From: Gammaproteobacteria bacterium
GTDB lineage: Bacteria > Pseudomonadota > Gammaproteobacteria > Pseudomonadales > Pseudohongiellaceae
Reading direction: 5' to 3'
Assembly: GCA_016762975.1 (NCBI GenBank)
Contig: JAESUV010000037.1
Coordinates: 8,084-18,403, forward strand
Length of the DNA: 10,320 bases
The notes under the pieces are model-generated. The model was not told the origin of the DNA, made no database searches, and saw nothing but the letters and a program-made list of their open reading frames with translations. Positions 1-7,140 of the stretch are shown in pieces. Both the position numbers and the translations under genes were made by a program. The stretch's first letter is position 1, and each line of letters starts with the position of its first letter.

Positions 1-1305
1 CTCAGTTCACGCATATTCTACTTCGGCGGCGATCTATCCCCGATGCTAATCGCCATTGGGTTCATCGTTAGACTCAATGTCGCCGTGCTTATTTTTATCG
101 GGGGTGCCATCTCATGGATCGTCGCGATACCCTTGCTAGGTTCGGGCGATCAGTTTCCCTCGGCAATAGACGGCGCCTATGAGCTATGGAGCACTCAGAT
201 TCGCTATGTCGGTGTTGGGGCCATGGTGCTAGGCGGCTTTTCCTCCTTGTATTCTGTCCGTTACGGGCTAGTTGCCGCCATCGCTGAACTGCGTAATAAC
301 CTAAGCAGCGGCGACTTGATGAAACCCGACCTAGAACGGGACATCCCGAGCTGGGCAATTATCAGTCTTACCCTCGGCTGTGTCTGCGTACTCGCCTATG
401 TTAACTACCGCTTTACCTCTGGCATTGGCATAACCCTGCTAGCAACTGCAGTCATGCTGGTCATGGGCTTCTTCTTTACGGCCGTCGCCAGTTACATCGT
501 GGGCTTGGTGGGCAATTCCAATAGCCCCGTCTCTGGCATGACGATCACCGCAGTTCTGGTCGCCGGCGGCCTATTGTGGTTGTTCAATTACTCCGGAATG
601 GAAGCCATGGTGGCAACGCTAGGCATTGCAGCTATCGTCTGCTGCGTTGCGGCAACCAGCGGCGATGTCTGTAACGACCTGAAGACCGGCTCCATTCTCG
701 GTGCTGCGCCCTTTCGCCAACAGATCATGCAGATTGCTGGCGTGTTCGTTGCCGCGTTTATCATGTCGCCGGTACTTAATCTGCTACACAACAATATCGA
801 AGGCGGCATCGGTGGCAGAGAACTTTCGGCTCCACAGGCTAGCCTATTCGCCTCACTGGCACGTGGCTTCTCCGGCGAGACGCAACTACCCTGGGACATG
901 ATCGGCTACGGCGTCCTAGTGGGCATCGTTATTCTGATTGTTGATTGGTATCTAAAATCCACTGGCAAAAAATTCAGAGCACATCTAATGCCTATTGCCG
1001 TCGGCATGTATCTGCCGTTTGGCCTTGCAGCGCCGATTCTTATCGGTGGCCTAATCGCACACTTCCACAGCAGGGGAACTCCTGAGTCAAGTCACGACAA
1101 GGTGCTGCATCGCGGCATACTGTTTTCATCGGGTGTTATCGCCGGTGAGGCGCTGATGTCGGTTGGCCTCGCCTGCATGACAGCACTGGGCTTTCAGTCA
1201 CTGGACTTGGGTTTATCCACTGGGCTGGTGACGGTTTTATCGATTGCGGCAGCACTATTTATAGTGTGGATGTTTCATAACTTCACACGGCCAACCAGCA
1301 GGTAG
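1..1305 (+). CDS. OPT-family oligopeptide/metal-chelate transporter, C-terminal part (5' end outside window)
   Basis: The frame is open from the first base, so the gene begins upstream; the ATG at 43 is internal because the codons before it read LSSRIFYFGGDLSP, which joins directly to the conserved part. The visible 434 residues are a polytopic membrane protein with many hydrophobic segments. They carry the signature I associate with prokaryotic OPT transporters: YFGGDLSPMLIAIGFIVRL followed by a glycine-rich helix, then GDVCNDLKTGSILGAAPFRQQ in the middle and PFGLAAPILIGG near the end. Members are proton-coupled importers of small peptides or metal-peptide chelates in the inner membrane; the substrate cannot be read from sequence. 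It ends 93 bases before the amine dehydrogenase large subunit gene on the same strand, and whether the two are co-transcribed is unknown. Confident of family, not of substrate. Confidence 0.85.
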   Translation, partial: LSSRIFYFGGDLSPMLIAIGFIVRLNVAVLIFIGGAISWIVAIPLLGSGDQFPSAIDGAYELWSTQIRYVGVGAMVLGGFSSLYSVRYGLVAAIAELRNNLSSGDLMKPDLERDIPSWAIISLTLGCVCVLAYVNYRFTSGIGITLLATAVMLVMGFFFTAVASYIVGLVGNSNSPVSGMTITAVLVAGGLLWLFNYSGMEAMVATLGIAAIVCCVAATSGDVCNDLKTGSILGAAPFRQQIMQIAGVFVAAFIMSPVLNLLHNNIEGGIGGRELSAPQASLFASLARGFSGETQLPWDMIGYGVLVGIVILIVDWYLKSTGKKFRAHLMPIAVGMYLPFGLAAPILIGGLIAHFHSRGTPESSHDKVLHRGILFSSGVIAGEALMSVGLACMTALGFQSLDLGLSTGLVTVLSIAAALFIVWMFHNFTRPTSR

Positions 1306-1319
1306 AAGAAGCAGCACAA

Positions 1320-1352
1320 TTAGCTTTTTACTCTCGAGTGAATAGTTGCTAA
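1320..1352 (+). promoter_or_regulatory. Imperfect dyad between the OPT gene and the amine dehydrogenase operon
   Basis: The arms TTAGC (1320-1324) and GCTAA (1348-1352) flank an inner imperfect inverted repeat, TTTACT and AGTGAA around a CTCG loop, with one G-T wobble. It lies in the 93-base gap ahead of the operon. No run of T follows, so it is not a clear intrinsic terminator. It could be an operator or a weak attenuator for the amine operon, or chance. Confidence 0.25.
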
Positions 1353-1385
1353 TGTCAGTGGTAGACAGCAACGATCCTGCGATCT

Positions 1386-1392
1386 GAGGAGA
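1386..1392 (+). promoter_or_regulatory. Strong ribosome binding site of the amine dehydrogenase large subunit gene
   Basis: GAGGAGA lies six bases before the ATG at 1399. It fixes that start, which also gives a clean Sec signal peptide. Confidence 0.7.
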
Positions 1393-1398
1393 TACTGA

Positions 1399-2493
1399 AT
1401 GCGAGTTATCACTTCATTGGCGCTAGCACTAGCGCTCTTTGTACCGCTGGCCTCGGCCCAGATAGTACCAGAAGAAATCAGCATCGATACGATGCCCGAT
1501 CCCGGGCCCAACTGGTTCATTTCAAAAACAGCAAATGGCGGCTATATCTTCGATGCAGCCACTGGCGAGATGCAGGGAATGCTCTCTCTCTCACGCCTCA
1601 CGCCAGCAGTCACCATGTGGCGCCCTAGAGGCGAATTCTATGCGGCCGAATCTTATCTCTCGCGGGGCGTGCGCGGAGAGCGTACTGATCTGATCGCTGT
1701 CTACGATTTCGAGAATCTAAGCCCAGTAGCAGAAATCATTATTCCCAATCACATGGCACGCCTATCATTGCGCAATCATCTCGGCCTTATGAACAACGGC
1801 CGCCACCTTGCAGTATTGAATATGAATCCCGGGCATTCAGTCTCCATCGTCGATGTAGAAGATCGAGTCTTCATCTACGAGGCCTCAACTCCCGGTTGCG
1901 CAGTCATCATGCCGGTGGCAGATAGCGACTTTTTGCAGCTTTGCGGCGACGGCACCCTGCAGCTGATTCAGCTGGATATTAGTGGCTTTGAAGAGAATCG
2001 TGTGCGTAGCGATATTTTCTTCAACGTTATGGAAGATGCTATTTTCGATCGAACTGCGCGTAGCGCAAATGGCTGGTATCTAATCACCCATGCAGGGACT
2101 ATCTATGAGGTAGCCAGCCAAGGCTCTGAGATCATCATCAACGACAGCTGGAGTGTAACCCAAGAGGGAGAAGAATCCTGGCGACCCGGTGGCGATGAAT
2201 TTATTACTGCCCATCGCGATACCGGCTTACTCTTCGTTGCAATGCACGAGGGCGAAGTCGATACGCACCACGTTCCCGGAGAAGAGATCTGGGTGTTGGA
2301 TGCAAATTCTGGCCGACGCTTACATAGAATCGAACTCGAAGTGCCCGCTACGTCGATAATGGTTACTCAAGAAGACCAACCGAAGCTAATCGTAGCAGAC
2401 AATGACGGTGGCACCCATGTCTATAACGCGTTCACCTTCGCCTTTGAGCGCACCATCGTAACTCCTAGCGCTGCGATGTTTGAGGACTTTTAA
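1399..2493 (+). CDS. Quinoprotein amine dehydrogenase large (beta-propeller) subunit, MauB/AauB-like
   Basis: This is the large subunit of a periplasmic TTQ amine dehydrogenase (alpha2-beta2), which oxidises primary amines to aldehyde plus ammonia. Residues 1-20 are a Sec signal peptide with cleavage likely at ASA|Q21. The rest should form the seven-bladed propeller of MauB/AauB. Recognisable anchors are RGERTD about residues 91-96, and WRPGG, VLDANSG and VTQEDQPKL in the C-terminal half. Phe40 in the segment PNWF aligns plausibly with Paracoccus alpha-Phe55, which lines the substrate channel (my alignment from memory, with a two-residue gap nearby). At 364 residues it is somewhat shorter than Paracoccus MauB, mainly at the N-terminus. 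The small subunit lies three genes downstream in the same operon. Methylamine versus aromatic amine specificity cannot be decided from this chain. Confidence 0.88.
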   Translation: MRVITSLALALALFVPLASAQIVPEEISIDTMPDPGPNWFISKTANGGYIFDAATGEMQGMLSLSRLTPAVTMWRPRGEFYAAESYLSRGVRGERTDLIAVYDFENLSPVAEIIIPNHMARLSLRNHLGLMNNGRHLAVLNMNPGHSVSIVDVEDRVFIYEASTPGCAVIMPVADSDFLQLCGDGTLQLIQLDISGFEENRVRSDIFFNVMEDAIFDRTARSANGWYLITHAGTIYEVASQGSEIIINDSWSVTQEGEESWRPGGDEFITAHRDTGLLFVAMHEGEVDTHHVPGEEIWVLDANSGRRLHRIELEVPATSIMVTQEDQPKLIVADNDGGTHVYNAFTFAFERTIVTPSAAMFEDF

Positions 2494-2496
2494 ATC

Positions 2497-3075
2497 GTGA
2501 TCGATCCGTTACTGTTACAAACTATTTCACTCGGCTTCGCTTTGCTATTCTTTATCGCTGCTGCGCATAAGCTTAGCAACCGCGCCCATTTTCGGGCGAG
2601 TTTCAAAGCTTATGAGATAATTCCAGAAAATCTGTCCGGCCTCGTGACAAAAATTATTCCTCCACTCGAATTACTCTTAAGCGTTGGATGGTTAACCTTT
2701 GGCCTATTCGCTATCGAATTCGAACTCGTCACTTTTATTAGTATTGGTCTATTGGCAAGTTACGCCTTGGCTATTGGTGTGAACCTTAAGCGCGGCAGAA
2801 ACTACATCGATTGCGGCTGTAGCTTCACAAGCGGCAATGCAAAAAATGCAGACAGTGGCTCACAACAAATCTCATTGGGACTGCTTTACCGAAATGGTTT
2901 TCTAATTGCCATGGCGATTGTATGCACAATTCCTGTCAGTGACCGCAGCCTGCAACTCATCGATATTTTTGGGCTAGCATTCTCGGTAGTTGCATTAATA
3001 TTGTTATATGGAGCATTCAATCAGCTATTGACCAATAGAAATGCAATTAATTCTTGGAGAAGTAGTAATGCTTGA
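2497..3075 (+). CDS. mauE: MauE-like membrane protein for amine dehydrogenase small-subunit maturation
   Basis: MauE and MauD are jointly needed to export, process or disulfide-bond the cysteine-rich small subunit of TTQ amine dehydrogenases. The 192-residue product has about four to five hydrophobic segments (near residues 5-22, 52-72, 77-97, 130-146 and 155-173). An early AAHKLSNRAHFRASFKAYE stretch is typical of the MauE/DoxX-like superfamily. A cytoplasm-or-periplasm-facing YIDCGCSF motif has Cys106 and Cys108 and is a likely redox pair. The start is GTG at 2497, three bases after the preceding stop, with GAGGA at 2482-2486 inside the end of the large-subunit gene. The 3' end overlaps the next gene by eight bases, so translational coupling is likely. 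Confidence 0.85.
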   Translation: MIDPLLLQTISLGFALLFFIAAAHKLSNRAHFRASFKAYEIIPENLSGLVTKIIPPLELLLSVGWLTFGLFAIEFELVTFISIGLLASYALAIGVNLKRGRNYIDCGCSFTSGNAKNADSGSQQISLGLLYRNGFLIAMAIVCTIPVSDRSLQLIDIFGLAFSVVALILLYGAFNQLLTNRNAINSWRSSNA

Positions 3076-3712
3076 AGCCTTAGTAGCTTCTAATATCGTG
3101 TTATGGATTTTGGTTGTGGTGCTGTCGCTTCTAGTCTTGGCACTCTCACGCCAAGTGGGAATTTTGCATGAACGGGTGGCTCCGGCCGGAGCGCTCATGC
3201 CTACTAGCGGACCAAAAGTCGGCGAGCTTACTGAAGAGATTGAGCTCAAGAGTATCCGCAATCAATCACTGACAGTAGGTGGCCCTGACGCTAGCGGCTT
3301 AGCATCTTTTATTCTCTTCATCTCTCCCACCTGCCCTATTTGCAAATCTTTGGTGCCAACTGCTAAATCGCTAGTTGGCTCAGAGAGTCATCGCATGCAG
3401 CTCTTGTTTGCAAGTGACGGTGATGAGCTAGAACAACATCAACGCTATGCAAAAGACTTGGATCTTGATGAATATTCCTATGTGCTTTCTGAAGCTTTGG
3501 GCAGAGCGTTTGAGGTAAGCAAGTTACCTTTTGCCGTACTGATAGATGCAGATGGAATACTTAGGGGCAAGGGTTTAGTGAACACGAGAGAGCACATGGA
3601 GAGTCTCATCGAGTCAATGGACTCGGGCATTGTAACCGTGCAGGAATATATTGGCAGTATTCAGAACGAGCAAGAACCTGCTGAGCCTTCAGCGATGGAG
3701 CACACATCATGA
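3068..3712 (+). CDS. mauD: MauD-like membrane-anchored thioredoxin-fold protein
   Basis: The product is 214 residues with an N-terminal membrane anchor (about residues 8-27) and a periplasmic thioredoxin/AhpC-like domain. The redox motif CPIC is at Cys89-Cys92, preceded by LFISPT. A later SKLPFAVLIDADG segment carries the expected cis-proline of the fold. MauD is thought to act with MauE as a disulfide oxidase or isomerase for the small subunit, which here contains 14 cysteines. I chose the ATG at 3068 over an in-frame ATG at 3041: GGAGA at 3056-3060 sits seven bases before it, the anchor then starts at once, and the overlap with mauE falls to eight bases. The stop overlaps the next start as ATGA. 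Confidence 0.85.
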   Translation: MLEALVASNIVLWILVVVLSLLVLALSRQVGILHERVAPAGALMPTSGPKVGELTEEIELKSIRNQSLTVGGPDASGLASFILFISPTCPICKSLVPTAKSLVGSESHRMQLLFASDGDELEQHQRYAKDLDLDEYSYVLSEALGRAFEVSKLPFAVLIDADGILRGKGLVNTREHMESLIESMDSGIVTVQEYIGSIQNEQEPAEPSAMEHTS

Positions 3713-4251
3713 AACTAGAAAAAATCATTGAACGTGGTTATTACTGGATTGACGATCGAGCGAGAACGTCGAGTTTGGCACTGGCGCGGAAATTATCGCG
3801 TAGAAGTTTCCTCTCTAGGCTAGGAATGATGCTGGCGGGCGCTGCTGCATTCCCGTTACTACCCGTAGCACGGTCGTTTGCACAGACCTCCCTTGAAGAA
3901 GTTGGCGATCCTCAGAGCTGTGACTACTGGCGTTACTGCGCCATGAGCGGCACACTCTGCTCTTGCTGTGGCGGCTCCTACACCTCCTGCCCTCCGGGTT
4001 CCGAGGCTTCGCCTATCACTTGGGTCGGTACCTGCCACAACCCAGTTGACGGCAAGGACTACCTAATGTCTTACAACGACTGCTGCGGCAAATCGGTTTG
4101 CTCGCGCTGCGGTTGCCACAATACAGAGGGCGACAAGCCAGTCTATTTTAATAGCAACAGTAACAGCGTGCTGTGGTGTTTCGGCACAGAGAATACGAGC
4201 TATCACTGCACAGTCTCTCTGGTATTAGGTACCACCGACGAAACGAATTAG
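3709..4251 (+). CDS. Quinoprotein amine dehydrogenase small subunit, TTQ-bearing (MauA/AauA-like), with variant active site
   Basis: This is the catalytic small subunit. It has 180 residues with a long Tat leader: S30-R31-R32-S33-F34-L35, then a hydrophobic stretch ending near SFAQ59. The mature part contains CDYWRYC (71-77), LCSCCGG (83-89), CPPGS (94-98), W105, DCCGK (124-128), CSRCGC (131-136), W156 and HCT (166-168). Trp105 and Trp156 are 51 residues apart, the spacing of the two TTQ tryptophans in Paracoccus MADH (57/108) and A. faecalis AADH (109/160). Asp124 matches the second catalytic Asp (76/128) and Thr168 matches Thr172 of AADH. Ser80 occupies the place of the other Asp (32/84), which is unusual. 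Fourteen cysteines match the AADH pattern rather than the twelve of MADH, but the end (NTEGDKPVY, WCFG) is MADH-like. Substrate unknown. Confidence 0.93.
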   Translation: MKLEKIIERGYYWIDDRARTSSLALARKLSRRSFLSRLGMMLAGAAAFPLLPVARSFAQTSLEEVGDPQSCDYWRYCAMSGTLCSCCGGSYTSCPPGSEASPITWVGTCHNPVDGKDYLMSYNDCCGKSVCSRCGCHNTEGDKPVYFNSNSNSVLWCFGTENTSYHCTVSLVLGTTDETN

Positions 4252-4269
4252 CAGCGGGATTTTCAGTTA

Positions 4270-4686
4270 ATGAACCTAATCTCTATCGGAAGGGCTATTC
4301 TATTAATTGCGCTGTTCAGTCTTAGCTGGAATGTTCTAGCAGCAAGTCCCCGCATCAACTATCTACTCTACTGCACAGGCTGCCATGCAGCAGACGGTGC
4401 AGGCAAACCTCCCAATGTGCCCACGCTTCGAGATGAACTAGGCCGCATGATTGCGGTACCGGAAATGCGCAGCTATTTAGTTCGAATTCCTGGTGCATCT
4501 CAGGCTCCCATTTCAGATGCCGATCTTACCGAAGTAATCAATTGGCTCCTCCATGAATTCAATAGCGATACCCTGCCTGCAAACTTTGAAGAATACACAC
4601 TAGACGAAGTCTCTAGCGCACGTCAGAATATTCTTGCAGATCCGCTAAAATATCGAGCAGAACACTGGAAAACTTACGATGAATAG
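4270..4686 (+). CDS. Periplasmic monohaem c-type cytochrome linked to the amine dehydrogenase
   Basis: This small class I-like cytochrome c has 138 residues. A Sec signal peptide ends about NVLA24-A25, and one haem-binding CTGCH motif (Cys35, Cys38, His39) follows. Met60 or Met66 is a candidate for the distal haem ligand. The segment MRSYLVRIPGASQAP then SDADLTEVINWLL is typical of a family of small cytochromes where a helix closes over the haem. It starts 18 bases after the small-subunit gene with a modest GGGA site. It is far too short and has too few haem motifs to be MauG, the di-haem TTQ-maturation enzyme. The likely role is electron acceptor or carrier for the dehydrogenase. A small monohaem cytochrome gene also directly follows aauA in the A. 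faecalis aau cluster as I recall it. Confidence 0.82.
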   Translation: MNLISIGRAILLIALFSLSWNVLAASPRINYLLYCTGCHAADGAGKPPNVPTLRDELGRMIAVPEMRSYLVRIPGASQAPISDADLTEVINWLLHEFNSDTLPANFEEYTLDEVSSARQNILADPLKYRAEHWKTYDE

Positions 4687-4723
4687 CTGCCGGTACTGAG
4701 GGGGATTCAACTCCACGCAAGCA

Positions 4724-4737
4724 TAGACATGCGTCTA
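4724..4737. repeat. Small perfect hairpin in the gap before the secreted-protein gene
   Basis: TAGAC and GTCTA pair around an ATGC loop. It sits in the 96-base gap after the cytochrome gene. No T-run follows, so it is not a normal terminator. It could affect relative expression of the downstream genes, or be chance. Confidence 0.2.
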
Positions 4738-4782
4738 CTCAGCTCCGCTGCTTCCCATGAAATCACTGAGGATAAAGGAATC

Positions 4783-5250
4783 ATGCGCGCTAAATTCTTA
4801 CTATGCCCGATAATAGCAACACTATTGCTAGCCCCAATATTGCTCAATGCTCAGGATCGCTTCCCCGGCATCAAAACCTTGATGACGGATGAAGAGATGG
4901 AGGCATCTGGCGTGAACGATCTATCCAGCCCTCAGCTAGATGCGCTAAATACTTGGCTGATCCGTTACACCGCAAACGAGGCCCCCGTTCTTCAGGTAGA
5001 GAACGAAGCAGTTATCGAGGTCGTCAAGCAAGGCATAACATCGAGAATCGTCGGAGAATTTACTGGCTGGTCTGGAAAGACGCGCTTCGTCTTGGAGAAC
5101 GGCCAAGTATTTGAACAACGACGGCGTGGTCGCTGGAAGATCACCCTCCACAACCCTGAAGTTCACATACGGAAAAACTTAATGGGTTCCTTTGAGATGG
5201 AAGTTGTTTCGGAAGAAAAAAGCATCGGAGTTCGTCGCCTAAGCAGATAG
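4783..5250 (+). CDS. Small secreted protein of unknown function in the amine dehydrogenase operon
   Basis: The product is 155 residues. A Sec signal peptide occupies residues 1-23, with cleavage likely at LNA|Q24. Residues about 34-59 (MTDEEMEASGVNDLSSPQLD, then ALNTWL) resemble a short 'GL-x-KLSPxELxALNxWL' module that I recognise from many uncharacterised exported proteobacterial proteins. The C-terminal half (about 85-155) looks like a compact beta-rich domain: GEFTGWSGKTRFVLENGQVF, then KITLHNPEVHIRKN and a basic end RRLSR. The start at 4783 is preferred over an in-frame ATG at 4729 because AGGATAAAGGA precedes it and the signal peptide begins there. Its position after the cytochrome suggests a periplasmic helper role, but nothing in the sequence fixes one. 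Confidence 0.7.
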   Translation: MRAKFLLCPIIATLLLAPILLNAQDRFPGIKTLMTDEEMEASGVNDLSSPQLDALNTWLIRYTANEAPVLQVENEAVIEVVKQGITSRIVGEFTGWSGKTRFVLENGQVFEQRRRGRWKITLHNPEVHIRKNLMGSFEMEVVSEEKSIGVRRLSR

Positions 5251-5283
5251 TCACGATTACATCGCTGCATAAGAGGATTTAGC

Positions 5284-7140
5284 ATGCGCGCTATTCTATT
5301 TGTACTACTAACAGCCCTAGTCAGTTGCAGCGACAACACTACCGGCAACTCGAGCTCACAGCAAAGCGAAGCAACTAATTTGGCCGACGCCGAACAGGTG
5401 GTTGCCGCAGAATCGCAACGCTTTATAGAGTGGCTGGATGAAGAATATGCCGAGGAGGTAGATTTCTCCCCTCTTCTCAAGACTCGTCAGGGTGACAAGA
5501 GTGCTCACGGTACGCTGGACGACGTCTCAGAAGCTGTGCTGGACAGCCGGCTAGCATGGCGCCGCGGCAGCGTTTCCGAAATGCGCAGCAGTTTTGACCG
5601 CGATCAGCTAGACAATCAGGGACAGCTCTCTTGGGATCTCTGGGAATACATTCTAATCGACGCCGAGCGTAGCGCGCCCTTTCGTCGTCATCGCTTTATC
5701 TTCGGACGCAATGGACCGCAGTCAACATTGGCGAACAGCCTGATCAACTATCAGGCCGTGGAAGACGCGAGTGATATGTCTGACTACATCTCAAGGATAA
5801 ACCAATCGCAGCGCTACCTTCTACAATACTTGGACCGCGCCAAGCTGGCCGTCGCCGATGGCATTCGTGCACCTCACTTCGATTATCAACGAGCAATTAG
5901 CGAGGCAGGACGAGTAACTTCCGGCGCGCCATTCGATGATCAGGAAGACTCGGCACTGTGGGCAGACATCACGGCGAAGATAGCCAACTTGCTAGAATCC
6001 GGCGAGATCGATCAGCCGCAGGCTGATACGTTTCGGGAAGAATCACGCAGCGCTCTTCTAACTCGCTTCAAGCCAGCGCTGGATGAAATCACAGTTTGGC
6101 TGGAAGCCGATTTAGAGAATGTTTCCGCAGTAGCTAAAGGTGCCTGGTCTCTTCCTAATGGCGAGGCCTACTACAATTCTCGTCTAGCCAGCATGACCAC
6201 ACTACCACTCACCGCGGATGAGATTCATGAAATAGGAATCTCCGAGGTTGCAAGAATCCAGACAGATATGGAACAGATAAAGCGACAGGTAGGTTTCGAA
6301 GGCACACTGCAGGATTTCTTCACCTACATGCGCGAAGACGATCAGTTCTATTTTCCCTCTACCGACGAGGGCCGCAGCAACTATCTTAGCCTCGCCGATG
6401 AGCTGCTCGCCAAGATGGTCAAGCGGCTCCCAGACTACTTTGGCATCCTCCCTAAGGCTGGCCTACAGGTTAGACGAGTCGAGGCGTTCCGCGAATCAGC
6501 TGGCGGTGCCGCACACTATGCAAGGGGCACGAAAGATGGCTCCAGGCCAGGCACATTCTATGCGCATCTGATCGATATGCGAGCCGCTTCCATATTCCGA
6601 CTAGAGAACCTCGCTTATCATGAAGGTGTGCCGGGTCATCACATGCAGATTTCCATTCAGCAGGAATTAGAAAACATTCCACGCTTCAGAACAGCGAAAG
6701 GCTATACCGCATTCAGCGAAGGCTGGGGTTTATATGCCGAATACTTAGGCAAGGAGATGGGTTTCTACAACGACCCCTATGCCGAATTTGGCCGACTCTC
6801 CGGCGAGATTTGGCGCGCGGTGCGGCTAGTCGTCGACACGGGCATCCATGCCAAACAGTGGACTCAGCAACAGGCTGTGGACTATGCGTTACAGAACTCG
6901 GCACGGCCCGAGCCCTCGGTACACTCGGAGATTCGCCGCTATTTCAATAACCCGGGTCAGGCCACCGCCTATAAGATTGGAATGCTAAAAATTCAGGAAG
7001 TGCGGACAAAGGCAGAGACCGAGCTTGGCGATGACTTTGATATCAGGGCCTTTCACGACACAGTGCTAGGCTCCGGCCAACTGCCTATGGCTGTACTTGA
7101 AGCAGAGGTTGATAGCTGGATAGAATCCGTTCGTAATTAA
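5284..7140 (+). CDS. DUF885-family lipoprotein, predicted zinc metallopeptidase-like
   Basis: The product is 618 residues. A lipoprotein leader ends in a lipobox LVSC with Cys15; Ser at +2 suggests outer-membrane sorting. The body is the largely helical DUF885 fold. The key motif is HEGVPGHH at residues 446-453 (His446, Glu447, His452/His453), followed by FSEGWGLYAEYLG with Glu479. This arrangement resembles the zinc site and downstream glutamate of gluzincin-type peptidases, and DUF885 is generally treated as a putative metallopeptidase family. Length and the late position of the motif fit the family. AAGAGGA at 5271-5277 precedes the ATG, 33 bases after the upstream stop, so it could be the last gene of the amine operon or an independent peptide-degradation gene. 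A peptidase and the OPT transporter flanking the operon would suit growth on peptides and amines, which is inference. Confidence 0.85.
   Translation: MRAILFVLLTALVSCSDNTTGNSSSQQSEATNLADAEQVVAAESQRFIEWLDEEYAEEVDFSPLLKTRQGDKSAHGTLDDVSEAVLDSRLAWRRGSVSEMRSSFDRDQLDNQGQLSWDLWEYILIDAERSAPFRRHRFIFGRNGPQSTLANSLINYQAVEDASDMSDYISRINQSQRYLLQYLDRAKLAVADGIRAPHFDYQRAISEAGRVTSGAPFDDQEDSALWADITAKIANLLESGEIDQPQADTFREESRSALLTRFKPALDEITVWLEADLENVSAVAKGAWSLPNGEAYYNSRLASMTTLPLTADEIHEIGISEVARIQTDMEQIKRQVGFEGTLQDFFTYMREDDQFYFPSTDEGRSNYLSLADELLAKMVKRLPDYFGILPKAGLQVRRVEAFRESAGGAAHYARGTKDGSRPGTFYAHLIDMRAASIFRLENLAYHEGVPGHHMQISIQQELENIPRFRTAKGYTAFSEGWGLYAEYLGKEMGFYNDPYAEFGRLSGEIWRAVRLVVDTGIHAKQWTQQQAVDYALQNSARPEPSVHSEIRRYFNNPGQATAYKIGMLKIQEVRTKAETELGDDFDIRAFHDTVLGSGQLPMAVLEAEVDSWIESVRN

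Noticed and set aside
43..45. ATG at 43 as the start of the OPT transporter
   Set aside because: The frame is open to base 1, and the upstream codons encode conserved family sequence, so the gene begins outside the window.
4270..4686. Cytochrome gene as mauG
   Set aside because: It has only one CxxCH motif and 138 residues; MauG is a di-haem protein more than twice that length.
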